Shown piece after piece: positions 1 to 8,252 of a stretch of DNA of 64,000 bases. Origin of the DNA: Candidatus Methylophosphatis roskildensis (GTDB lineage Bacteria > Pseudomonadota > Gammaproteobacteria > Burkholderiales > Rhodocyclaceae); NCBI GenBank assembly GCA_016708905.1, contig JADJEV010000003.1, positions 124,001-188,000 on the forward strand. Reading direction: 5' to 3'. The notes beneath the pieces are model-generated. The model was not told the DNA's origin, made no database searches, and worked only from the letters and a program-made list of their open reading frames with translations. Each line of letters begins with the position of its first letter. The first letter of the stretch is position 1. The position numbers and the translations under genes were made by a program.

Positions 1-300
1 CGCGCCTTCCTGCACGATGTTCCGCGGCAGACTGCCGCGACCAATGCGCAACTGATGGAAATCATGATGGCGCAAGACTTTCAGGATCTGACCGGGCAGG
101 TGATCAAGAAGGTCGTCGACCTGGCGCAGAATCTGGAAACCCAGTTGCTGCAGGTATTGATCGACACGATGCCCGAGCAGATGCGCGGCGAAGCTGGCGG
201 CAGTCTGAAGAACGGTCCGGTGATCAGCGCGGTGGGTCGTAAAGATGTCGTGACCGATCAGGCGCAGGTCGACGACCTGCTCGAGAGCCTGGGGTTTTGA
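1..300 (+). CDS. cheZ: Protein phosphatase CheZ, C-terminal part (truncated by window start)
   Basis: Open reading from base 1 to the stop at 298-300; the start lies outside the window. CheZ dephosphorylates CheY-P and so ends the tumble/reversal signal in the cytoplasm. The visible part carries the CheZ catalytic-helix signature FQDLTGQVIKK, in which the Asp and the Gln four residues later are the pair that acts on CheY-P. It ends with a charged tail, VDDLLESLGF, resembling the C-terminal CheY-docking peptide of CheZ. cheA follows 84 bases downstream on the same strand, which fits a che operon running into the window. The first ATG inside the window (55) is internal and is not the real start. 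Confidence 0.88.
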   Translation, partial: RAFLHDVPRQTAATNAQLMEIMMAQDFQDLTGQVIKKVVDLAQNLETQLLQVLIDTMPEQMRGEAGGSLKNGPVISAVGRKDVVTDQAQVDDLLESLGF

Positions 301-384
301 GGCGGTGACCGGTGACGAGTGACGGCGCGGGCGTTCGGCGGTTTCACCATCCGTAGAACGTCACAATCAGCGGAGAGAATACGT

Positions 385-2247
385 ATGAGCGATTTCCACG
401 GGATGGATGACTTGTTGCAGGACTTCCTGGTCGAAGCGACTGACCTGCTGTCCGGTGTCGACAACAAGCTGGTCGACCTCGAACGGGCGCCGGGTGATCG
501 TGCGCTGCTCAACGAGATCTTCCGCGGCTTTCACACCATCAAGGGCGGCGCGGGTTTTCTCCATGCCGCCGAACTGGTCACGCTCTGCCACCTGACGGAG
601 AATCTGTTCGACAAGCTGCGCAATGGCGAACTCGAAGTCACGCCGGAAATCATGGATGCGATTCTCGATGCAACCGCGACCGTGCGTCACATGTTCGGCT
701 ACCTCGAGCGCGGCGTGCAGCCGCCCGGCGCCGAGGCCCATTTGTTGCAGGATCTGAAGAACGCCGTAGCCGGCCAGGTGGGCGTTGCCGTTGCTGTACC
801 TGCCGTGGCACTTGCGCCGGTCATGGCCGAATCGCTTGCTGCAACCGGACCGGACTGGCACGCGCTGCATGCCGCTGTCACCGGGGTGCTGATCGCCAAC
901 AATGGGCCGGCGTCACGCGCCGCCAACGTCTACGTGGCGGAAGCTTCGTCTACCGCGTTCGGCCGGCGAGCCACCGACAAGCCGGGCAATATTCAGATGA
1001 GCGGCCGGCGCGAGGGCGAGAGGGTCCGCGAGACCGCGATCCGCGTCGACACTGCGCGGCTCGACCAGGTGCTCAATCTATCGGGCGAGATCGGCCTGAC
1101 CAAGAACCGGCTCAACGCCCTGCGCAGCGACATCCTCAACGGCAAACAGGACGGCGAGACGCTGCAAGCACTCGATGCCGCCGTCAGCCAGCTCGATCTG
1201 CTGGTCTCCGACCTCCAGAACGCCGTCATGAAGACCCGGATGCAGCCGGTCGGGCGCCTGTTCCAGAAGTATCCGCGGATCGTCCGCGACCTGGCGCGCG
1301 GCCTCGGCAAGGAAATCGAGGTGGAACTTGCCGGCGAGGACACCGAGATCGACAAGACGATGATCGAGGATCTCTCCGACCCGATCATCCATCTGCTGCG
1401 CAATGCAGTCGACCACGGTGTCGAGACGCCCTCGGAGCGACTGGCCCTGGGCAAGCCGACGAAGGCGCAGGTGCGGCTCGAAGCGCATCAGGAAGGTGAT
1501 CACATCGTCCTCTTGGTGTCGGACGACGGGCGCGGCATGAATCCGGAGAATCTGCGCGCCAAGGCGCTGGAAAAGGGCCTGATCACCGATGAGGAGGCCA
1601 ACATGATGGATGAACGGCAGAGCCTGAACCTGGTGCTTCTGCCGGGCTTCTCGACCGCCGCCCAGGTGTCGGACGTGTCCGGCCGCGGAGTCGGCATGGA
1701 CGTGGTGAAGACCAACATCCAGAAGCTGAACGGCGCCATCGAGATTCGCTCGACCCCGGGCAAGGGGACGACCTTCACGATTTCCCTGCCGCTGACGCTG
1801 GCGATTCTCCCGGTGTTGCTGGTGCGCCTGGGCGAGCAGCCCTTCGCGTTGCCGCTGTCGATGGTGCGCGAGATCCTGCCGGTGCAGCCGGACGAGATAC
1901 AGGAAATCGGCGGGCGCGCGACCATGGTCGTGCGTGGCGAGGTGTTGTCGATCCTGCCGCTCGCCTCGCTGCTCGGATGGGAACAAGTAAATGCGCCGGA
2001 GTACGGTGTGTTGATGCAGACGGCGGAAAGCAGTTTCATCCTCGCCATCGATGCCTTCGCCGGCCGCGAGGATGCCGTCATCAAATCGCTCGACGACTTC
2101 CGGCCCAAAGGCGTGGCAGGCGTGACGACCCTGTCCAACGGCCAGGTCGTGCTGATTCTAGACATCAAGGAACTGCTCGCCTCGCGCGGCGACACGCGTG
2201 GTGTATCGCGCCAGGCGCTGCTGGCGAAACTGGCCGAGGCGGCCTGA
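385..2247 (+). CDS. cheA: Chemotaxis histidine kinase CheA
   Basis: CheA autophosphorylates and passes phosphate to CheY and CheB in the receptor array. The 620-residue protein has an N-terminal HPt (P1) domain with the phospho-acceptor His at residue 50 (motif FHTIKGGAGF). A P3 dimerisation domain follows (near LNLSGEIGLTKNRL, about residues 230-290), then the ATPase with N-box HLLRNAVDHGVE and the glycine boxes VSDDGRGM and GRGVGMDVV, and a C-terminal CheW-like P5 domain. Between P1 and P3 there is only an Ala/Val-rich stretch of roughly 100 residues, with no recognisable P2 CheY-binding domain. I chose ATG 385 because GGAGAG precedes it and the protein then begins MSDFHGMDDLLQDF, as expected for P1; an upstream in-frame start at 319 gives an unlikely leader. 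Confidence 0.95.
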   Translation: MSDFHGMDDLLQDFLVEATDLLSGVDNKLVDLERAPGDRALLNEIFRGFHTIKGGAGFLHAAELVTLCHLTENLFDKLRNGELEVTPEIMDAILDATATVRHMFGYLERGVQPPGAEAHLLQDLKNAVAGQVGVAVAVPAVALAPVMAESLAATGPDWHALHAAVTGVLIANNGPASRAANVYVAEASSTAFGRRATDKPGNIQMSGRREGERVRETAIRVDTARLDQVLNLSGEIGLTKNRLNALRSDILNGKQDGETLQALDAAVSQLDLLVSDLQNAVMKTRMQPVGRLFQKYPRIVRDLARGLGKEIEVELAGEDTEIDKTMIEDLSDPIIHLLRNAVDHGVETPSERLALGKPTKAQVRLEAHQEGDHIVLLVSDDGRGMNPENLRAKALEKGLITDEEANMMDERQSLNLVLLPGFSTAAQVSDVSGRGVGMDVVKTNIQKLNGAIEIRSTPGKGTTFTISLPLTLAILPVLLVRLGEQPFALPLSMVREILPVQPDEIQEIGGRATMVVRGEVLSILPLASLLGWEQVNAPEYGVLMQTAESSFILAIDAFAGREDAVIKSLDDFRPKGVAGVTTLSNGQVVLILDIKELLASRGDTRGVSRQALLAKLAEAA

Positions 2248-2285
2248 GTCGCATCTACCCCAACAACCCAATCCCGACCGCCACC

Positions 2286-4847
2286 ATGGAACTGCAACTC
2301 GCTCCCCCCGTCATTCCGCTTTCCGACCGCACCCCGGGCACAGACGAGCGACCGGTCACCCGCAACTATCGCTGGCCGACGCCACCCTACGCGTTCTTTC
2401 CCGCCGACATCGAGCAGACCGAGGCACAGGACTGCGAGATCACGGCGATCGGTGGGCGCCGCGTCGCCGGCAAGCTGACGTTCTTTCTGCCCGAGCAGGA
2501 TGCGCTGGAGTTCCAGCTTCCGCGCGCCACGACCACGCAGACGATCTACCTCGGCGAGATCCTGACCCTGCGGCTGACGCGGCCGATCCGGCTGGCACCG
2601 GCCAGCGGTGCCGCGCTCGATCCCGCACTGGCCGGTGCGCCTGCGCTGCAGCCATTCCAGTTGGTCCTGCACAACGGCGAAGTCATCGAGGGCGCTACGC
2701 TCGGCCATGTCACGGAATCGTTCGGCACCTTCCTGTTTCCGCCAGTCGGCGAGGCCGACGAACTCAGCGTCGAGCGGCTGTTCGTGCCCTGCGCGTCACT
2801 GAAGAATCTGTCGATCGGCCGCTACCTCGGACAGATGCTGGTCGACCACGAGATCGTCGACTCCGAGCACGTCGAACTCGCGCTGGCCGAGCAGGATGCA
2901 ATGCGCAGCCAGCGCATCGGCGACTATCTGGTCGAAAAGAATATCGTCAGCGAGGCGCAACTGCTGGAAGCGCTGGCCAAGCAGCAGTCGATGCCGGTCA
3001 TGCGGCTGGGCGAAGCCCTGCTCGAACTGGGCATGATCAAGCACGCGCAGCTCGAAGAGGCGCTGCAGAAGCAGCGCGAGGACCGCTCGACGCCACTCGG
3101 CCGCATCCTGGTCGGCATGGGTGTGCTGACCGACGAGGATCTTCACCAGGTGCTGGCGCGCAAGCTCGGCTTCCCGGTCGTCGACCTCGACAATTTCCCG
3201 GTCGATGCCAATGCGCTGCGGATGATTCCGGAAGGCGTGGTCAACCGACTCAAGGTGATTCCGGTACTGGCGCACGACGGCATGCTGATCGTCGCGCTGG
3301 AAGATCCGATGCGCGTCGACCGGCTCAATGAACTGCGCTTCCTGACCCAGTTCAAGGTCGTGCCGGTGGTCGCGCCCAAGCGGCAGATCGACGCCGTGTT
3401 GCGCAAGCGCTTCGGGCCGGAGGTGCTGTGGTTCGAGCCCATCACGGCCGATGGCGAGCCGCAGGGCTCGGTATCCGGCGGCCAGGATCAGCCGCTCAAC
3501 TTCAGCGGCGGCCGTAGCGCGGACGCCCGGCCCGACATCAATGTGCTGGCCAGTGCGCTGCACGATCAGCAGGCCGACGATTCGGTCGACGTGCCGATCC
3601 AGGAATCGGACAACACCCTGGTTCGTCTGGTCAACACCATGATTCTCGATGCCTACAGCCAGCAGGTCTCGGACATCCACATCGAGAGCTACCCGGAAAA
3701 GCAGAAGACGCGCGTGCGTTTCCGCAAGGACGGCGGTCTGGTGCCCTACCTGGAGTTGCCGGCCAGCTATCGCCAGGCGGTGCTGGCGCGCATCAAGATC
3801 ATGGCCGATCTGGACATTTCCGAACGGCGCAAGCCGCAGGACGGCAAGATCGATTTCCAGCGCTTTGGCCCGGCCAAGATCGAACTGCGGGTGGCGACCA
3901 TTCCGACCAACCGCGGGCTCGAGGATGTCGTCATGCGCATCCTGTCGAGCGCCAGGCCGGTGCCGCTGGACAAGCTTCACTTATCGGACTGGAACCGCGA
4001 CCACCTGCGCCGCATCATGGAGAAATCCTACGGCCTGCTGCTGGTGTGCGGGCCGACCGGCTCCGGCAAGACCACCACGCTGCACTCTGCGCTGTCCTAC
4101 ATCAACGTGCCCGAGCGCAAGATCTGGACCGCCGAAGACCCGGTCGAAATCACCCAGCCCGGCCTGCGCCAGGTGCAGGTCAACGCGAAGATCGGCTGGA
4201 CCTTCGCCCATGCCCTGCGCTCGTTCCTGCGTGCCGACCCGGATGTCATCATGGTCGGCGAAATGCGCGACCAGGAGACCGCCCGCATTGGCGTCGAGGC
4301 CTCGCTGACCGGCCACCTGGTGCTGTCCACCCTGCATACCAATAGCGCGCCCGAGAGCATCACCCGGCTGCTCGACATGGGGGTCGACCCGTTCAACTTC
4401 GCCGATTCGCTGCTCGGGGTGCTGGCACAGCGCCTGACCAAGAAACTCTGCCCGGGCTGCCGCCATGAGCGCAGCGCGAGCGAGGACGAGATCGAGGAAT
4501 TGCTGCAGGAGTTCTGCTTCAACATGCCGACGGGCGCCGGCTTGGCCGTCGACGCCGTGCGTGCGCAGTGGCTCGCACAACATGGCGACGGCAAGGGTGG
4601 CCTGCGTCTCTATGCGGCCAAGGGCTGCGTCCAGTGCTCGGGAACCGGCTATCGTGGCCGCATCGCGCTGCATGAACTGCTGGTCGCCACACCCGAGGTC
4701 AAACGCCTGGCGATGCGTCGCGCCGAAATCGAGGAAATCGCCCATACCGCCATCCGCGCAGGCATGCGCACGCTCAAGCAGGACGGCATCGCAAAGATCC
4801 TTCAGGGTCTCACCGACCTGTCACAGGTTCGCGCGGTTTCCAACTGA
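2286..4847 (+). CDS. GspE/PilB-family ATPase with tandem MshEN-like motifs
   Basis: An 853-residue member of the type II secretion/type IV pilus ATPase family. The N-terminal ~170 residues are not recognised. Residues about 177-300 hold four consecutive copies of a pattern like RLGEALLELGMIKHAQLEEA at about 30-residue spacing; others begin YLGQMLVDHE, RIGDYLVEKN and PLGRILVGMG. This matches the MshEN motif, which in MshE and some PilB/GspE proteins binds c-di-GMP. The ATPase core follows: Walker A GPTGSGKTTT near residue 588, an aspartate box, and LSTLHTNSAPESITRLLDMG. A four-cysteine zinc site (CPGC and CVQC) lies near the C-terminus. No pilin, platform or secretin gene is near, so the machine it drives is unknown. 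ATG 2286 was chosen because an earlier in-frame start would overlap cheA by 270 bases. Confidence 0.85.
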   Translation: MELQLAPPVIPLSDRTPGTDERPVTRNYRWPTPPYAFFPADIEQTEAQDCEITAIGGRRVAGKLTFFLPEQDALEFQLPRATTTQTIYLGEILTLRLTRPIRLAPASGAALDPALAGAPALQPFQLVLHNGEVIEGATLGHVTESFGTFLFPPVGEADELSVERLFVPCASLKNLSIGRYLGQMLVDHEIVDSEHVELALAEQDAMRSQRIGDYLVEKNIVSEAQLLEALAKQQSMPVMRLGEALLELGMIKHAQLEEALQKQREDRSTPLGRILVGMGVLTDEDLHQVLARKLGFPVVDLDNFPVDANALRMIPEGVVNRLKVIPVLAHDGMLIVALEDPMRVDRLNELRFLTQFKVVPVVAPKRQIDAVLRKRFGPEVLWFEPITADGEPQGSVSGGQDQPLNFSGGRSADARPDINVLASALHDQQADDSVDVPIQESDNTLVRLVNTMILDAYSQQVSDIHIESYPEKQKTRVRFRKDGGLVPYLELPASYRQAVLARIKIMADLDISERRKPQDGKIDFQRFGPAKIELRVATIPTNRGLEDVVMRILSSARPVPLDKLHLSDWNRDHLRRIMEKSYGLLLVCGPTGSGKTTTLHSALSYINVPERKIWTAEDPVEITQPGLRQVQVNAKIGWTFAHALRSFLRADPDVIMVGEMRDQETARIGVEASLTGHLVLSTLHTNSAPESITRLLDMGVDPFNFADSLLGVLAQRLTKKLCPGCRHERSASEDEIEELLQEFCFNMPTGAGLAVDAVRAQWLAQHGDGKGGLRLYAAKGCVQCSGTGYRGRIALHELLVATPEVKRLAMRRAEIEEIAHTAIRAGMRTLKQDGIAKILQGLTDLSQVRAVSN

Positions 4848-4964
4848 AGCTGGAAGCTGCCGCCGGACGCGCCGGGTAGCGAGGGACGGCGGCCCGCGCA
4901 AGGTTCGCCGCTGCCTTGTCCCGCTGCCACCCATCGGCTAGCATGCGATCGGGAGGTCGATCGC

Positions 4965-5309
4965 ATGTCCGACAACAACAAACCCGATTCAGGCGCACCG
5001 GCATTCCCGCCGGCGCATGCGCCGGGTTCATTCGATTTCGATGCCTGGTCGCGGCTCGCGCGCCGCGATGCGCGCGCCTATTTCCAGGCGCGCCGCCAGG
5101 CTATCGATGCGCTGATCGACGCGCGTCCGGAGAGCGTCGGTAATCTGCGCCGCTTGCAGTTGAGCATCGACAGCGCGCGTGCCTGTGCGGGTTCTCCGCT
5201 CAAGGCGGTGCGCCAGATCAGCGGCCTGATGCACGACCGTCTCGGCCTGCTGCGCCACCAACTCGAGACCCTCGAGCGCGAGGTTCGCCGCCTTTCCGCC
5301 GTCGAGTAG
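4965..5309 (+). CDS. Small DUF3135-like protein
   Basis: A 114-residue, probably cytoplasmic protein with no signal peptide or membrane segment. After a Pro/Ala-rich N-terminus comes FDFDAWSRLARRDARAYFQA, then an Arg-rich helical region and a C-terminal helix. The FDxWxxLxxxDPxxFxxxR-type opening followed by LRRLQLSIDSAR resembles the DUF3135 family as I remember it; this was not confirmed by a search. A GGGAGG sequence lies just upstream of ATG 4965. It is preceded by the MshEN ATPase and followed by intergenic repeats, and nothing indicates its function. Confidence 0.6.
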   Translation: MSDNNKPDSGAPAFPPAHAPGSFDFDAWSRLARRDARAYFQARRQAIDALIDARPESVGNLRRLQLSIDSARACAGSPLKAVRQISGLMHDRLGLLRHQLETLEREVRRLSAVE

Positions 5310-5314
5310 CACCC

Positions 5315-5392
5315 GTAGTTGGGCTGACGAAGGAAGCCCAACGTGTTGCGCTCCATGATGTTGGGCTTCGCTTCGCTCTGCCCAACCTACGA
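5315..5392. repeat. Pair of REP-like hairpins with GTTGGGC arms
   Basis: Two inverted repeats lie back to back. GTTGGGCT (5318-5325) pairs with AGCCCAAC (5335-5342), and GTTGGGC (5360-5366) pairs with GCCCAAC (5380-5386) around a CTTCG-rich loop. Similar intergenic GTTGGGC/GCCCAAC elements are common in beta- and gammaproteobacterial genomes. They lie directly after the DUF3135-like gene and could also act as its terminator, though no T-run follows. Confidence 0.6.
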
Positions 5393-5403
5393 GGTGGGCT
5401 GAA

Positions 5404-5502
5404 AGCGGCATGGATAGGCAATCTGCACGGCGCCATGCGCGAGAGGCCCATGGAATGGCGCTTGTGGCGCGGCGAAGCCGGAGAGCGCCTATCCATGCGG
5501 CT
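5404..5502. repeat. Dispersed ~100-bp imperfect palindrome, copy 1
   Basis: The outer arms AGCGGCATGGATAGGC (5404-5419) and GCCTATCCATGCGGCT (about 5486-5501) are inverted with one mismatch. The middle contains GGCCCATGGAATGGCGCT (5445-5462). The same arrangement recurs, diverged, in the gaps near 13.7 kb and 34.2 kb. It has no coding features. The element fills most of the gap before the TonB-receptor gene. Confidence 0.6.
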
Positions 5503-5669
5503 CACAGGTCATATGTCCGTTCCGCTATTCGGCGGTAAGCGCGCAGGCAAGTGCTCGATCGAGCGGCCCCGGCCGACCGGCCCGGCTCAAGCTTCTCCGG
5601 GCTGCCGCCGTTATCCGGAGTGCACGGCAGCCGGGTTTGGGCGCCGGCATTCCTGGAGAATCGGGCATC

Positions 5670-7693
5670 ATGCGTCGTCCCGTCACACCCGCACCGCGGC
5701 TCGGTCCGCAACGCCGATTCGCGGGCCTGGCGGTCGCCGCCGCGCTCGCCTTGGGCGGCAGTTGCCCGCTGCAGGCTGCCGAGGACGACCTGACCAGTCT
5801 GCCGCTCGAGGCGCTCCTCGGCCTGACCGTGTTCTCGGCCTCGAAATTCGAGCAGAAGATCAGCGATGCGCCCTCGGCGGTCACCGTCATCACCGCTGCC
5901 GACATCCGGACCTTCGGCTACCGCACGATCGCCGATGCGCTGCGCAGCATCCGTGGTCTCTACGTGTTCAACGACCGCAATTACGACTATCTCGGCGCGC
6001 GCGGCTTTCAGCGCCCGGGCGACTACAACTCGCGCATCCTGCTGCTGGTCGACGGCCAGCGCGTCAATGACGGCATTTATGACCAGGCGCAGATCGGGCG
6101 GGATTTCCTGCTCGATCCGGAGCTGATCGAGCGCATCGAATACGTGCCCGGCCCCGGCTCGGCGATCTACGGTGGCAACGCCTTTTTCGGCGTGATCAAC
6201 GTCATCACACGCAACGGCGTGGGCTTGGGCGCGGTGGTCGCCAGCGAGACGGCCAGTCACCGCACTGCGAGAGGGCAGGTGATGGTCGGCAAGCGCCTCG
6301 ACAACGGCGCCGACCTGCTGCTGGCGGCTTCGAAATACGGCAGCCGCGGGCCGAACCTGTTGTTCCCCGAGTTCGCGGAACCGGAAGTCTCCGACGGCAT
6401 CGCCCACGGTCTGGACTTCGAACGCTCCGAGCGCTATTTCGCCAAGCTGCGCCACGAAGGGCTGACGCTCTCGCTCGGCTATGCCAATCGCCTCAAGGGC
6501 ATTCCGACCGCCTCCTACGGCCAGGTGTTCGACGATCCGCGCAGCCGGACCGGCGATGAGCAGACCTGGGTGGCGGCAAGCCTCGATCGCAATCTGTCCG
6601 ACACGCTGGCGCTCAGCGCAAACCTGTCCGTCGCTATCGCTACGACGGCACCTATGTCATGGACTACCCGCCGGTGATCGAGAATTTCGACGGTGCGCGC
6701 GATCGCTGGTGGTCGGGCGAACTCAAGCTGGTGAGCACCGCGTTCGCGCACCACAAGCTGGTGGCCGGCGGCGAGATGCGCCGCGACATGGGCGCCGCGC
6801 AATTCAACTTCGACAGCGAGGGCGAGTATGTGCGCGACGTACGTTCCAGCCGCCGGGTCGGGCTCTACCTGCAGGACGAGTTCACCCTGAATGAGCAGTG
6901 GATCGTCAATGCCGGCATCCGCCGCGACGACAACTATCTCGATTCGGCGCAGACCAGTCAGCGCCTGGCGCTGATCTACAAGCCGCTGCCCACCACCACG
7001 GTCAAGCTGCTCTACGGCAGCGCGTTCCGGTCGCCGAACGATTACGAGCGCTACTACGCTGATGCCACCACCGCCAAGGCCAATCCCGATCTGCAGCCGG
7101 AGCGCATCCGTACCACCGAGCTGGTGCTCGAGCACTATCTACACAGCAGTTGGCGCGCCAGCGCCTCGCTGTTCTCCTACCGCATCAAGGATCTGGTGAC
7201 CCTGACCACCGATCCGGACGACGGCCTGCTGGTGTATCGCAATGCAAGCCAGGCGCGCGCCAAGGGGCTCGGGCTGGAGAGCGAGAAGGTCTGGCAAGAT
7301 GGAACGCGCCTGCGTTTGAGCTACAGCCTGCAAAGCGCGACCGACGGTGAAACCGGCGAACGCCTGACCAACTCGCCGACGCGGCTGGCCAAGCTCAATT
7401 ACCAGATGCCGCTGTGGGGCGACGCGGCGCGCGCCGGCATCGAGGCGCAGTTCTCCAGCGCCCTTAACACGGTAAATGGTGATCGCATGCCAGGCTATGG
7501 GGTCATCAATCTGACGCTGGGCTCGCGCCGGCTGTGGCGCGGGGTCGAGGTGTCGGCCAGCATCTACGACCTGCTGAATCGCCGGCGCGTCGATCCGCCG
7601 TCGGAAGAGCATGTCGATTCGCTCGGCCGGCCGCTGCGCGGCATCGAGCAGGACGGACGCACCCTGCGGCTGCGCCTGAGCTACACGTTCTGA
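5670..7693 (+). pseudogene. TonB-dependent outer-membrane receptor, interrupted by a frameshift
   Basis: The first part, from ATG 5670 (GGAGA upstream), has a signal peptide ending near CPLQAAEDD and a plug domain: SAVTVITAADIRTFGYRTIA, LLLVDGQRVNDG, ERIEYVPGPGSAIYGGNAFF. That frame continues to a stop at 6677. The beta-barrel continues in another frame from about 6625-6640 (RYRYDGTYVMDYPPV) to 7693, ending in LRLRLSYTF with the terminal Phe typical of outer-membrane barrels. The two halves join without missing domains, so one net base appears lost near 6620-6640. Family members import siderophores, cobalamin or other ligands using TonB energy. The close downstream yfiR-like and kinase genes suggest a signalling rather than a classic uptake role. 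Either a true inactivating mutation or an assembly/sequencing error would produce this. Confidence 0.85.
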
Positions 7694-7708
7694 GCGGGGT
7701 AGCCGGCG

Positions 7709-8239
7709 TTGCCCAAATTGTCGCGTCGCCTGTTGCGGATAGCGTTGTTGTCGCTGTGCGGGCTGCTCGCGCACGACGCGGCGCGCGCACAGAATCTCGA
7801 CGAATACGCGGTCAAGGCGGCCTTCCTGCTGAATTTCGCGGCCTTCACCGAGTGGCCCGAATCGGTCGGCAAGGAGCTGGCGCTATGCGTGGTGGGCATC
7901 GATCCGTTCGGCGGCCAGCTCGACAAGCTGGCCGGGCGCAAGATCGGCGCGCGCGCGCTGCTGGTCCGGCGCCTGGCCATGCTGGACGAGGGCACGACTT
8001 GCCAGATCGTGTTCATCGCCCGCAACCAGGCCGCCAATGCGCCGCGCCTGATTGAGCAGGCGGCGCGCGGCGCCACGCTGACCGTGGCCGACAGCGAGGG
8101 CCTCGGCCAGCATGGCGTGATGATCAACATGAGTCTGCGAAGCGAACGCGTCGCCTTCGACATCAACGCCAGTGCGGCCAGGCGTGCGGGACTGTCGATC
8201 AGCTCCAAGCTGTTGCGTCTGGCCGAGGCCGTGCAGTGA
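7709..8239 (+). CDS. YfiR-like periplasmic protein
   Basis: A 176-residue secreted protein. It has an N-terminal signal sequence (RRLLRIALLSLCGLLAHDAA, cleavage probably near ARAQ), followed by the family start NLDEYAVKAAFLLNFAAFTE and the later VADSEGLGQHGVMINM and SISSKLLRLAEAV segments typical of YfiR/DUF4154 proteins. In Pseudomonas, YfiR is a periplasmic repressor that binds the CHASE8 sensor domain of the diguanylate cyclase YfiN. Here the partner is probably the hybrid kinase encoded 13 bases downstream, which also has a predicted periplasmic sensor of that kind. The start is a TTG at 7709 preceded by GAGCGGGG. The gene follows the receptor gene by 15 bases, suggesting one operon. Confidence 0.85.
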   Translation: MPKLSRRLLRIALLSLCGLLAHDAARAQNLDEYAVKAAFLLNFAAFTEWPESVGKELALCVVGIDPFGGQLDKLAGRKIGARALLVRRLAMLDEGTTCQIVFIARNQAANAPRLIEQAARGATLTVADSEGLGQHGVMINMSLRSERVAFDINASAARRAGLSISSKLLRLAEAVQ

Positions 8240-8252
8240 TGCGAGGTATTCC

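Noticed and set aside
1500..2708. Minus-strand open frame of ~400 codons opposite cheA and the ATPase gene
   Set aside because: No recognisable motif or start signal; it is a shadow of the two plus-strand genes.
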